Source of the DNA: Pseudopyrenochaeta lycopersici
Lineage: Eukaryota; Ascomycota; Dothideomycetes; Pleosporales; Pseudopyrenochaetaceae
Length of the DNA: 64,000 bases
Direction: 5' to 3'
NCBI GenBank assembly: GCA_003313425.1
Contig: NHZP01000014.1
Span: 248,001 to 312,000 of the forward strand
The stretch's first letter is position 1; each line of letters begins with the position of its first letter. Below are positions 32,330 to 44,274 of this stretch, piece after piece. Position numbers and translations under genes: made by a program. The notes below the pieces were generated by a model that worked only from the letters and a program-made list of their open reading frames with translations, was not told where the DNA came from and made no database searches.

Positions 32330-32752
32330 CTAGCTGCAGTGAACCATGTAGGAGGTACGTTCGTTGGCAGGAATAGGTCTGCAGGGTTTGCTCAAGTCGT
32401 AATTGTAGGTAGGGCCGTTGCCTGAGCAGTTGTTCGAGGCATATAGCTGCACTGTTCAGGTTATCAGCTTGGTGCGACGCATGGAGTAATTGCACTCTCA
32501 ATTTGTGGACTTACCATAGCAAGACGACCTAACAGCGTAATCAACAACCAGGCTTTGCTGGTTAGCTTCCAGTAAAAAGCATGTCTCGCTTGGAACATCT
32601 TGATGATTTTTCTGGCTGCAAGCAGAACCACCGCCGTTTTTTGCGCAATCATTGCAATTCCAAGTAGTGAAAGACGCTGCTCGCGGCTCAGGGGCCGCGA
32701 CACTGGTAGCAACGAGGGCGAGGCTGGAGAGAAGAGCAATGGTGACCTGCAT
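32330..32752 (-). CDS. Small secreted cysteine-rich protein, 119 aa
   Basis: Minus strand, exons 32515-32752 and 32330-32451 with a 63-nt intron (GTAAGT...GAACAG). The signal peptide is clear (residues 1-19, ending SVAA before PEPR). The mature part of about 100 residues has eight Cys, consistent with four disulfides, and no membrane segment. The C-terminal exon adds Cys in SNNCSG, SKPCRP and the final HCS, so a single-exon reading would lose three of the eight. Size, Cys content and isolation in gene-poor DNA fit an effector-like or surface-active protein of fungi, but I recognise no specific family. Confidence 0.82.
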
Positions 32753-32863
32753 CTTGGAAGTCAGTTTATTGTGGCTGTCTTGGTGTCTTGGTGTTGAGCA
32801 GGAGGTGTTCTAGATATGAGAATAGAATATTTTGTGTATTTCTAGGGCGACTTTCTGGGTAGT

Positions 32864-32870
32864 ATTTATA
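32864..32870 (-). promoter_or_regulatory. Candidate TATA box for the small secreted protein
   Basis: TATAAAT on the minus strand at 32864-32870, about 112 bases upstream of the start at 32752. Confidence 0.45.
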
Positions 32871-35800
32871 CATTCATGAACTGACTTTACCACAGGCCCC
32901 TGTAGACCCGAGTTCGTAGGGCTGGCAATATAGATAGTTAATGGAATAGGACGTTCTGGTCCTTGCCACCAGCAAGTGTGCGCGTGCGCTCACCTCGACC
33001 GCAATTGTCTCCCAAGTAAGCCATAACATATTCAGTTTCCAGAACAAAAGATCTTTGTATGACACAAGCGTGTTATCGCAAATACGCCTGGCTGCAGGGA
33101 CGCTGACGCAGTAAGCGCATGCAACCAATGCCATTTGCGTGACAAGCCTCTACTACGGCATCTAGCGACATCGATTCAGCTGTATCTAGTCATTTGGATG
33201 AATTTGGCTCTCACTTAGAAGATATCGGTGAAGTCAGTGGGGTCATTGACCTTGTTGTTTCGACGGTGGACGCCGGTTCACAGCCAAAGCTTTACTCATC
33301 AACCCCACCCAACATCCCGCGCATGTGAATTCGGTTTCAGTTCTGACAAATCAACTAATTCAAGTTCAGATTTTCTTCAGGTGACCGGTCAGTCGGGTGG
33401 CGATGGTCCGTTTGGTTTGACTAATTAAGCAGGAGAACGCAGTATCAGCACGTTCTCAATGTCAGACGTTGCATAGACGCGTCGCACCTATTAGGCAGTA
33501 CAGGAATCATTATCCGTATCATTTTGCAGTTTATATATATCTTCAATGAAACATGACATTAAAATTCCTGCGCACTATGAGCGAGACATTTCTATGAACA
33601 CTATTTGGAGACCTAAACAGATTAGGGTAAGAAACCCCCTTTGACCTGTAGCTATACGTATCTTACACAATAATATGTCTTTATTGATCATCGTCCCTGA
33701 TAATTTCCGTACCTGCTTACTTTCTCGGTGACGATGACAGATTCTCAGGGTGAACGAAACCCTAGACACAATGCGAAGAGGGTGAGAATTTTTGATTCCT
33801 AGGCACCTTTGGCATTCAAATGCCGATTCTATATGACGAAAGGACGGCACAAGGCAATGCAGTCACTATGAAAGAGGCTTTGGCATTCAGGGAAAGATTT
33901 GCTGGTGCTTAAGCCCTTGATAACTACAGTGCTAGCTGACGTGATGTTAAGATGAGACATTGGTGGTGTTCACCGATAAATATCAGCGTTGGATTCATCA
34001 TTTCGCTACTGAATCCACACAGGAAACGCTAATATGGGACTAGACTAAGTTTGGCAAGCAATTAGTACAAACCCGGCTTTATGAATAGTGTGTGGTGCTG
34101 CCAACATATACGATGTAACCTAGAAAGCGCGTGATTCCAAACATAACTGCAAGACTAGTGAAGGAGGTAGCCCAATACTTCATTGGCGACTATATGTCTT
34201 GTGGTTGTAGTTTATGATCACACATTGGCCTTCCTTAACCGGGCGATTACTACTCTTTCGCCGCGGAGAATGACAGCGTTTTAGATCCACTCACTATTGG
34301 CCTGCTCAGAAGTATTGCAACCTTTCAGATTTGAATTTTCTGTATGTACGAATTGGGTTCGGCGGGGACTATGGATGACTATTCTCACTGACTACTTCCT
34401 TTGTCTGCGCTCGCGGAGCGAAAGGTTCATCGACAGAATCGAGGTGAAGAATTTCAGGCAACTGCTGACCAAGGGGATATTCTTTTCAGGCCCCTCTCAC
34501 TCAGCTCACTAGTTCCTAAAAGTCATACTCCAGGACTCAAGCAATCTGGAACCCAACGTGATTGTATGTTGGCTGTAGTTTGATTGGCTTAAGCTACTTA
34601 TGCGCCACCAGTTATCATGACGCCCTCGGTAAGCCTGCTTCACTTTATTTTGCACCGACTCGATCAGTGACTCAAATGTTGCTTGGGAGCTAGGAGATGG
34701 TCCACAATTGATTTCTTCTCGTCATCTTTTGAGTACGTCCCATAGCTTCGAGTTGATTGACAGGGTGAGCCGGCAGAAAGTAGTTTCTCGTAGGCTTATG
34801 GGTCACAGGACTGCAGATGACGGGACTACAGATTGTGGGCCGGTATTTCGCCTGAACGGGCCATCGATTCGGTGCACAAATGCAGGAAGGGGTTTGAAGG
34901 AGAGTAGCACAAAGACTTTGGTACGGAAAACGATGATATGGAATCTGAAACACAATAAATCAAATATCCATGATTATGGAGTCTGTAATATAATTGTTCG
35001 GAGCCGTCGTGCAGACCAAAATAAAATTGCTGAAACTGCTCCCTTCGCGAGATTATCTTACTGACGGCACGAACAACCTGTTTGGCCTCCAATATTTCAG
35101 CCTGGGGCATAGCCACTACGCGCCAATGAAAAGGTATGTGGCATTCTGTTCCTGAGGAATTGACACCTGTCGCCACAACCTGCGAGAAACACAGATCCGT
35201 CATAAATATTTGCAAAGTTGACACGGCAGCATCACTCCACGCGTAGAACCTTTGCACCGCCATTAACATTTCGTTTGCCTTTCGCCCTTCCAGTTATGTT
35301 TGTCTCTACTACAAGAGCTTGTGAGTACGTCGTAGCAAGATCTATTTGGGCAGCCTCCAAGTAGCCAAAATCAACGAGATAATCCGTTTTTGATGTGGCC
35401 GGTAGCACTACTGCCTACAAGGGGTAATCTGAGGTGGAATAATGGTTTGGTTTCGAGTCTGAGCCAGTGGAACAAAGAACTTGCTGCGCAAACGAACACT
35501 AGTTATGGGGAGGAATGAGCGGGAAGAGGGATGGGGAAGTGATTGGAGCAATTTCGTGCCTTTGGGCAGAGTCTTATGGAGAAGGTTGTAATGTGGCTTC
35601 AGTGCATCTTAATGCATCAGGCGGTGTGTACTCATTGGTTGGTCAGTGACTCTGGGCTTGATATAAGCTAGCGAGGGGTATTCCAGGTTGGGGAGTATAA
35701 CGGAACTACAGGTGGCCCTTCATTCATTGCGCTCATTGATTCATCGTGAACCTTGTCCTCGGAATCCGTTCTCAGAAGAACAGAAAATTCCAGATCCCTT

Positions 35801-36575
35801 GTGGGATTGCTTCATCCCCTATTGGAGCCACGCTTCTGTTGAATTATCGCCCTTTCTCGCCCCATAGCAGACGAGGGTTGACATATCTTACGGCCCCTCC
35901 TGCATTGTTATTACCCATACGCTTTCCTCTATTCTCTCTATCGAAGACGGCTTTGAAGTTTCGACACCGTACCGTGATAACTTCCGTACTCCGACGATGA
36001 CTCGCGTAAACATTGAGCGGTAATTAGTGCTCCCCAGATTTTCAAAACCCCTACAAGTGTGCTTAATGTCATTATTGACAATCTTGACTATGGTCGGCGA
36101 ACTCAAAATGACCGTGAACTTTTGCAGCTCGATGGCTTTTAATATGCCTTGGTCGTACCGTAAGCCTGGCCCGTTGCGTGCAATAGAACGAGCATCAGAG
36201 CTTTGTTGCATGTCTTGACATTCTCAAACACAACGTTCCCGCGCTCGATGCTGTGTTTGCGCCCCTTAGTTTGACTTAAAGTACTCTTGTTTGCACATGT
36301 CGTTGTGCGTTCAGATTTCTCCACTATAACGATACCACCCTGCGCATCCACGTGATTAACGGCTGTAGAGGCTGGGCATACTGTAAGCACGAGCCGAATT
36401 AGCTGTACTTTGGTCATGAGATGGTTGATATTACGCTAGTCAGATAAAATAGCCTGAGCAGGTCGGTTTTGAGGGCCTTCATGCTCACATATTGTGCGCA
36501 GTTCTTTTAAAACGTCAAGACGCCGTATTGTACCGCGTCTACAAGCATTTTGATGTGGTTAATTGAATGCTTATT

Positions 36576-36599
36576 GGCAATTGTGGGGGCAATTGTGGG
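36576..36599. repeat. Two tandem copies of a 12-base unit
   Basis: GGCAATTGTGGG occurs twice without spacer. It lies about 370 bases upstream of the SET-domain gene and could be a paired regulator site or a simple slippage event. Confidence 0.6.
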
Positions 36600-36966
36600 G
36601 ACATCTCACTGCGTAGCGTACTGTGGCCTTACACATCGGCTATGACGGCTACGATCAGCGTGTTTCACATCTACTTCTCTAGGCGACAAGCCCACAACTA
36701 ATACGGTGTAACCTCGGATCTCACCTCTCATTGGTCGACTTTTGAGCCGCCTACGTTGCAAGCAAAGTCCCAAGTGCTTGGAATCTGGTAAACTGCATGG
36801 GAGTAAATTTCCGGGTAAAGCTTTCTGACAAGCATTTCCGTTTCGGGATTGTAGCGCACGTCTATAGCGGAGTTGGATAACATGGCATTCAAAACGACTC
36901 AAACTGCGCTCGCGCAGAAAAATGGGACGATGCTCCGTTGTTGTGCAAGAGTTACAATTGACAGCT

Positions 36967-38375
36967 ATGCCTAACTCAGCGTTCTGTACTTTCATTTTCC
37001 TCTTTGTCACAATCTTGCAGTATGCTTCAGCATCAGTAGGCGTCCTTGATATCGACGATCTCCTACAACCCAACCTTGGCCAGCAAATTTACTCCACCTC
37101 CACCGCAGACCTTCCGTACGCACCTTGGTCTCACGAACCGTACTGCGCTACATCTCCATACCTCGCCACTCTTGGCCAGAAATACTGCGTCTACACCTCC
37201 AACACGACGGGCCCGCACGGCCTATCTCTCATCTTTCCCCCGTCATCCGCCCGTGCCGCAACGAAGTACCTCAACGACAACCCCTTAGACTCGTTCCTCA
37301 CGCCCGAATCCGCTGCGAACTTATTCCTACACAAGGACGGGCAACCATGGAAAGTCGTCGATATCCCGGGCAAGGACAAAGGCGTTGTGGCTACGAGACG
37401 GATAGAGAAGTATGAGACGTTCATGGTGGATCAAGCGGCCATTGTGGTTGATACAAGGGTTGAAAAGGCGATTAGCGATGTTGTGGGAAGGAAGTTGATG
37501 AAAGTTGCTGTTGAGAGGTTACTGGAGCCGGGGATGATTAGGGAGATGAGTGGGAAGCATGAGGGGAATACGAAGGTTAGTAGTAAAGAGGATGTGGATA
37601 AGAGTGATGAAGAAGGAGAGGAGGAAGGAAGATTGGAAGACGATATCATGAAGACGAATGCTTTCGGGAGTTCGGTTGCAGATGTCAATAGTCGAGCGTT
37701 GTATCCGCTCATTTCGGTATGTCTACCCAGTATCCTCTATTCACCAACTCCCCCCTTCTTCATTCTTCCAGATACAAAGTTGACAGCCCCGTTAAGAGAA
37801 TAAACCACGCATGCAACCCAAACGCATTTGTCCTCTTCTCCCGCGCTGGCGTCTCTATGGCCATCAAAGCGTATCGTGCGATCGAGCCCGGCGAGGAAAT
37901 CTCGATCTCGTACCTGCTCCTTGGCATGCCACACTCGACACGCCAACGGCTCATCCAACGATGGGGGTTCACGTGCACATGCAGCCTGTGCAGTCTCCCG
38001 GAGCGCGAACGCCAAGCCTCGGATCTGCGACGTACCATGATAGCGCAGGCAGAAGAGAAAATCGTCGAATTAGCAGAGAACTATAAGCTAGATGAAGCTA
38101 TTGCCCTGGCTGAAGAATCTGTATCTCTGATCCAGGAAGAAGACATCCAGCCCATGCTCACGGATGAATACGCTATGCTGGCTATGTTGTGGCTTGAAAA
38201 GGGTAACAAGGAGAGGGCGGAGGAGTATGGGCGCAAAAGTCATCAATTACTTGGTGACTTGGGGTTTCTGGGCGTCGGTAAGGACCGTGAGGCGTGGAGT
38301 TTGGAAGCGGTGCTGAGAAATATTGGAGGATTAGGAGGAATGGGAAAAGCTTGGAAGAAAGGAAATAGAAAGTGA
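36967..38375 (+). CDS. SET-domain protein with N-terminal signal peptide, 442 aa
   Basis: Exons 36967-37716 and 37797-38375. The 80-nt intron (GTATGT...GTTAAG) is placed so that LYPLIS joins RINHACNPNAF, the core NHxCxPN motif of SET methyltransferases (N253, H254, C256, N259). This is followed by IEPGEEISISYLLLGM and a Cys cluster, CTCSLC. An upstream split-SET element, GKDKGVVATRRIEKYE, lies near residue 137. The start is set at 36967 because it opens directly on a hydrophobic leader (FCTFIFLFVTILQYASAS); an ATG 15 codons upstream would bury it. An acidic insert (about 205-230) separates the SET halves. Fungal proteins of this type resemble SMYD/SET5-like enzymes, yet secretion is unusual; the substrate is unknown. 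Confidence 0.85.
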
Positions 38376-38561
38376 ACGGATGCATGTCAAGATTGATAAT
38401 TATGAGGATTCCTATGAGTAATATTTGCAGAATGGTATGCGAGAGGTCCACTTTTGACAACGTTGGATAAGGTGCAGATTTGGGGGTATAGTAACACAAG
38501 ATAAAAGAACCTATTGCACCTCCCTCTTCTCAACCTTTCGCTATGCAGATTATTCAGTTTC

Positions 38562-40123
38562 TTAATCACCGCCATCACCAGCTGCAGCTGCGCCAGACTG
38601 TCCCGCTGCCGGAGCACCTGGCCCAGCTTCACCCCTCTCAGCACGACTGGCTTCCGTCTTGTGGTGTCCGTTGGATGAGTGCGGCTTTGGGTGTTCGTCG
38701 TGCTCAACCATGGGGTAGTGAAGACCTGGCTTACTGGCAAGAGCGTCTCTGATCTCATCAATGCTCTTGTCAGCCCATCCCTTGCTACCGAGGTGAGAAA
38801 GAGGGTACAGGGGAAGGTTGTCCTCGTGAGTGACGAAATCGTCAAACAGAGGTGCTGCGCGCGACATAATGATATCCACGTCCTTCCTGATCTGCTCGCA
38901 GAACGCATCGAGTGGGAGATCGTTGACGTCGTCACCGAAGGGGTTTTCAATCTCACGACCGATCAATGCAATACCGAGGATGATGTATGCGGCGAAAATG
39001 GAAGCGGGGATAGTAACCCAGCCCAAGCTCTTGAACAGCTGGAACGGAAGTAGGAGAATGTACACCCATGTGATTTGCCCAATGGCAATGGAATACGCAA
39101 TTGGCAGTGGTGTGTTCAGGATGCGGTCCGTTCCGGTAAGGACATCGTTCATGGTGGTGAGAGCGTTCAAGGACTGGGTTTGGTAGATTGAGACCTTGAA
39201 GGTACCATTATCGTAGATGGTTTTCATGTACGCAGAAAGGTGGGATAGGATCTCGAGCGGGAGATTGCCGAGCGGGACACGGGCTTTCTTGACGAGCTTG
39301 CGGGGATTGGACTCTGCCATTGGGACGCCGAGGAACTGGCCCGCGGTTTTGAAGACATTTTGCTTCTTTCGTTGCTCGGGCTCGTCCGCGGCCTTGGCGT
39401 ATGTATCCAAGTGCCCGACCAAATGCTTCAAATCATCGTAGTGCATGTATGGCTCGAACCGCAGCTTATGCTTCAGCGCGACAGCATATGCGGCAATCAT
39501 GTTCAAGCAGCTGATCTTTCCTAGCAGATCGCTTTTTCCGAGCGCAGCATCCTTTTCGTGTCGCTCATCGACGTGGATCCAGATCAGGCGCGAAAGATTC
39601 TGGGATGCCAGGGTAAGCTGTGCCCAGTACTTGCGACCCTCGTTGTAGCGCTCGTATGCGGTGGAGCTTCGGAAGCTGAGCGCGAGACCGACGACGAAAC
39701 CGAGGACAGTAAGGAGAAGCTGGTTAATGCCGACTGTACAGCATTAGCATATTACTGGCTGGAAATGTTGTGCATCCTGGGAAACGTACGGTCATGTACA
39801 AATTTGGAGATGCAAGTAATCATGGCCGACCAGCCGCCAACGAAAACGAGCGGCAGAATCATCTCTGGCGTGATACTGCCGTGCAAGCGCAGGAAAACGG
39901 GCCATTTCGAGTGGTGATCAAGGTCTCGCGGTCCAACCTGTACATGTTAGCAATTCTATCAGCCGCGGAAGAGAAGGCAGCGGAAACTGGTCGCCGCTAC
40001 TCGAGTGGTATTTCGTACAAAATAATCGTCAAGGTCCTTATCAGTGTCCTGTTTCTTCGCCGCTGGGAGTACTGGCGTAGTGCCATTAGACACGTTCGCC
40101 GAAGTTTGCGCCTTCTCTGCCAT
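38562..40123 (-). CDS. Bestrophin-like (RFP-TM/UPF0187) anion channel, 474 aa
   Basis: Minus strand, exons 40019-40123, 39790-39937 and 38562-39733, with introns of 81 and 56 nt and GT-AG ends; phases agree throughout. The protein starts with a polar tail, then DLDHHSKWPVFLRLHGSITPEM and a first membrane segment (LPLVFVGGWSAMI). A second one follows, with the family signature GLALSFRSSTAYERYNEGRKYW. Two more hydrophobic helices near the C-terminal third (WVYILLLPFQLF, IPASIFAAYIILGIALIG) precede the IENPFGDDVNDLPLD motif that binds the regulatory region in bestrophins. The last ~60 residues are His/Gly/Ala-rich. The likely role is a chloride-permeable channel in an internal or plasma membrane. 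It converges with the SET gene, 186 bases apart. Confidence 0.9.
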
Positions 40124-43100
40124 GGTGGCCGCTCAATCACTACACGAAAACAATTATTGAAGAAGTTAAAGTGGTGGTGTGCTCCTGATCATGGACAAAC
40201 GCGCTGTGCAGTTAATATGACATTTCAGCTGCTCGCGTGCCCCTGTGACAGCCGATGGCTAACGGTACTCTTGTCGCCAATAACGAACCTGCGTCTGAAC
40301 GTGCGTTTGACATCCCTCGGTGGCGTTCTTGTTTCAGCGCCTCCATTTGCGGAATTTCCAGCAAGGGGATAGGCCACGATATGCGAATCCAATCGCCCCT
40401 GGCTGCCGAGCGGGAGCCGTGTCGTGCAGGCTCAATGAGGGCGGAGCCCGACTTGGCATTGAGTGTTCTCGGGCTTATTAGACGAAGCAATGGGGTGCAG
40501 GCGATGCGCTGGCAAATTATGATTGCTCTGCGCACATTGTTGCGTGAGTCCTGGGCCTCAACGGGTGTGGAGTTGTGGTACGACTCTTGCGCGACGCACA
40601 AACGGCCCAGCGAACGTCAAACTACTGTGGGGAGCAAGAAGCACGAACGACAGCGGATCTGGGGCACCATTGCTTGTTGTTCCTCATGACAGTTTCAGAT
40701 TGGAGGGTCCATTATCGGCGTCAAAAATTGATGCGCACAGGGGCCGTCGTGTCAGAGAAATTAGATCTGCGGTTAGACACCACGCGGTTGGCCCGTGTTT
40801 TAAGCTCCATGTGTTCCTCAGTCGAGATCTTGTTCTGCGCCTTGGCAGCCTTGGTATCTATTCCTTCCTAGGCATCGACGCATACATCAACGCATACTTG
40901 CACCCTTTGGCTGCCCTAGCCTATCGAGAAATGTGCAGTTGCATGCGAGGAGAAGGACAAAGTCGTGTTTTAGGCACACGATCACGTGATCTCGCGTTGG
41001 GCACATGTCTAAACACCACATATTTCCAAAGAATGAGGTATGGAGGGCAACTGGTCTAGTTGCACGAACACAACGCCTACCGAGAATCTTGATGCTCAGC
41101 TAGGTCTTCGGCCGTCGTGCTCCGGCGGCGCTTTACTCCACCATTCGACATCTTTTCATCAATCAAGTTTATGACCGCCCTTGCTAGGGATGATGGAACA
41201 CCGCTTCGATACGCAGCCGGATGTGTGAAGGCATATCATCAAACTCTCAGCTCTCAAAGGATTCTAATCAGGATACCACGTGCGGCTCCTGGCTGACCAC
41301 GATATCGTAAATCTTTGAAGCTGGGCTCTCAACTTTCACTCGCATCGATCTAGATGTGGCCGATGTACGTTGGGGAAAATAGTACTGGAAATCCTCAATG
41401 CAGCCATGCACTCCTATGCAATCCCCGAGTACACAAATATGTAGTCGATCCGTATTGGTATTCACAAGATGCAGTGACTGCTTCCAGGTGAAACAAAAGC
41501 GTCAAACTCAGTGCAATTTGTTCGACAGCGGTGCATGGGCTTATCGAGAAGTCTTTGGTAATCAATCAACTAGCCGGTCAGGCTTCAGCCAACTGCGAAA
41601 GAGGACAAACTCCGAGTTTTGCCAGTTTCAGAACATATGGGGCTATCAGCGCCTGCTACATTCAGCTTGAGTCAATATGCATGTGATTGTGACTACGTCA
41701 ATTTTCCAAGTGCTGACATAACACTGGTTGAATTTCCAAATGCAAACCATCAAACAACCTCATGAAGGTGGCATGACGTTCAATTAGTAAATCGATCAGT
41801 GACATTACTCTTGGTAACCACATTGGCAGGGACTTCACATAGAAAGCTGGTATGAGATGCGAAGGCGCGATGTAGAGATAGAAGAAGTTTCGTTCGGTTG
41901 ACGATATATAAGACATGACTTGCGAAGAAAGTTGTTCCCGCGGATCTCAACTTTTCTTTGATAGCTTAGATTGAGCTTTGTCTCGGCTGAAGTAAGAATA
42001 TCACATTAGATTTATAGCTCTAGAATCATTAGATCAGCTTGAGAGCATATGTAGTCGTTACTCCCCGAATCTCGGTGATGCAATTTGTCACCGAATTGTA
42101 ACCAATGACAAAACATAATTTAGCTTCGTGATATGTAGGTTCGAAACTTGAGTCAAAGTCAGACCATTCATATGCCACCGCACAGCCTTTGAAATTGTGC
42201 TTTTCAATGTGAATAGTTCGGTTTTAAATAGAGGAGTGTTCCAAAGGGAGACCCAGCCATCAAGTTAGGCAGCATTAGAGTAATGTTAAGGCGTTCTGAG
42301 CTTCGAACACTAAGCAACTTGGGGGTGGGGTATGGCCCATGGAAGGATGAGGCTGTTCTGAGATCCGAAAGTGCACGTTGGGGAAGGCGGGCAAGACCAA
42401 CTCGGACATTCTTGGCTGTGGGTGTGCTGCTACTTACTAAGAGGCGACATTAATAGGTCCTACTAGAGATCTGTGACGAAACTTCGAGTAAGCACGTGCG
42501 AATAGGTAACAAAGCTGGATTAGTGGTGTAAGGACGGATTGCTGCCAGAAGCTAACTAGATGCAGGCACGAGGCACTGCTCCGGTTAACCTTTTTGATCG
42601 GTTTGTTGCTGAGCCACCGACCATTAAGGGCTCAGCGCACCCCACTACTAAGAATGCGGAAATTTTGGCGTTGACTTGGACGAAAGTGTTCCGCTTCGCT
42701 TCAGTAGTGCATTGGGCTGACCCATACATGGCCCAGAGCAGCACTCAGCCTCTCTTCGAAGAGCAGAATGTGGCAGTTGTGGCTTGATGCATGAGCTTCT
42801 GCTTGCTAGGTAGTGCCTAAAGTAGTCCAAGTGAACCAAATCTAAAAAATCCGCAAGCGAAAGCCCTCTCGCGCAATTGTTTTCCCGACAGAGCAAGAAA
42901 AGTGCTCCTTTGGCCTGATCATGGAGAATCGCAGTGGGTCGAAGTCAGTTCTTAGGTCGTTGAGCTAGCGTGGACATAGCCCTCAGCTCGTCTCTTTCCC
43001 CACCTTCACGCTGTGATATGGTAGGCTAGTGAGGTCTAGCAGCAAACCACGTGCAAGCCACCCTTTTGCCGGTTCTTTGAGCCACCCACCTCGCCGAGCT

Positions 43101-43704
43101 GGAGCGAAAAACTACTCACATCCTCATGGCAGGTTACAACTTCTCCTTCGATTGATGATGCCTTTTGACTTTTGACTTTAGTATGAGTGATCAGTCAGAC
43201 AGTAGTAACAGGAAACAACGCTCGCAGTATTATTGCCCAAAACCACAGTCACAGCGACAAGACGGAAACTGTGGGTACGCTCTCTGCGATAACATTCCTC
43301 GGGCGTTCTGGCTGCATAGCTGGTACATCTCTGGATGAAGACGAGACAAAGATTTCAATGCGAAAGCCACAACCATTGCATACCCTAATTTGGTTTTGGG
43401 GACTCAAATCGGTTACACTGAGCCTCACCGAGCCACAGTTAAGCTGTGGCTATTCTTATCCTGAGCTTGGACCCTCGGATGCTTAGCCTCCACATCCGCC
43501 TCTGAGTGGAGGAATTCCGCAGCTTCTTGTAGTGACCAACGAAGGTATATATTGAACGATCAATCTCGACAAGATACTCATCAGCACAACTACAACTATA
43601 ACTACAACTTCAATTACACTATTCAGTGTTCAACATAATCATCCCCTTCATTCAATATCCTTACTCTTCATAAGTATCCCTTTTCAAGTTCCGCTCAATC
43701 CAAG
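40124..43704. other. Gene-poor 3.6-kb region
   Basis: Several overlapping frames around 40.2-41.06 kb on both strands have Arg/Cys-rich chance-like content and no domains. A G-rich stretch near 42320-42360 was examined as a 5S rRNA relic and rejected. The end carries the promoter of the But2 gene. Confidence 0.45.
43546..43553 (+). promoter_or_regulatory. Candidate TATA box for the But2-type gene
   Basis: TATATATT at 43546-43553, about 155 bases upstream of the start at 43705. The leader between them is rich in repeated ACAACTA units, typical of strongly expressed fungal secreted proteins. Confidence 0.5.
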
Positions 43705-44274
43705 ATGCATTCAGTCAACGCCTTTTTCCTTTGCGCATCTGCTTCTCTCCTCAGCTCCGCATTGGCCCTTCCCACAGTGCCATCAGCCTCACATCTTGAT
43801 CGTCGCACCTGCCAAATATCTTATCCAACCTTAATGATAGAGTCGACACCCTTTCACACCGCACAAACGGAATGGGACTTCTGCATTTCAAGCGAATCGC
43901 AAATTCGGTACGCTAGTTTTGATAACATTCCTTCCGACGCTCGTGGCGCCTGCCAACTCGAATTCATCTTCCCGGCCGGCTATGATGTCGCGAACTCCCA
44001 GTCACGCCAGATCAACGTGTGGAAGACAGAGCGACCTATGGCGGAGACCGATACCTGGGAAACAGCACCAAAACCAACTATGCTGTTCGGAACTGTGACG
44101 CTGAACAGCAAGCCAACCGAAGAGACTAGGGTCGTCGTCAACAGTGGGGACTGCGCCTCCATGAAATACTTCAAGTTCACCATCGCGGACAGCAAAGCCG
44201 GCGCAGTTGTGTACAAGCAGCAATACCCACCATCAGGCCCCGCTGCTGGTATGCGCATCGTGCACACTTGCTAG
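43705..44274 (+). CDS. Secreted But2-C-terminal-domain-like protein, 189 aa
   Basis: Single exon. The signal peptide covers residues 1-21 (FFLCASASLLSSALA), with a basic pair (DRR) near 33 as a possible processing site. The mature domain reads like the ubiquitin-3-binding But2 C-terminal family (PF09792): an early Cys with YPTLMIES, QTEWDFCIS, CQLEFIFPAGYDV, INVWKTERP, DTWETAPKPTMLFGTVTL, a GDC segment and a final HTC. These are common extracellular proteins of filamentous ascomycetes, and the name does not imply ubiquitin binding outside the cell. Length is normal for the family. The TATA box and pyrimidine/ACA-rich leader suggest regulated, potentially strong expression. Confidence 0.85.
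   Translation: MHSVNAFFLCASASLLSSALALPTVPSASHLDRRTCQISYPTLMIESTPFHTAQTEWDFCISSESQIRYASFDNIPSDARGACQLEFIFPAGYDVANSQSRQINVWKTERPMAETDTWETAPKPTMLFGTVTLNSKPTEETRVVVNSGDCASMKYFKFTIADSKAGAVVYKQQYPPSGPAAGMRIVHTC

Larger units (their letters stand above)
32753..36966. other. Gene-poor 4.2-kb region
   Basis: No gene could be supported on either strand. The longest frame (34826-35269, minus) has no family features and lacks a signal peptide. The promoter of the small secreted protein occupies the first ~150 bases. A 12-base tandem duplication lies at 36576-36599. Confidence 0.45.

Noticed and set aside
34826..35269. 147-codon minus-strand frame in gene-poor DNA
   Set aside because: No recognisable domain, no signal peptide, no splice sites that extend it.
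40212..41059. Overlapping frames on both strands upstream of the bestrophin gene
   Set aside because: Arg/Cys/Ser-rich chance-like translations in several phases at once; none shows family motifs.
42290..42370. G-rich segment somewhat like the 3' half of 5S rRNA
   Set aside because: Only short stretches match and the internal promoter elements and closing stem are absent.
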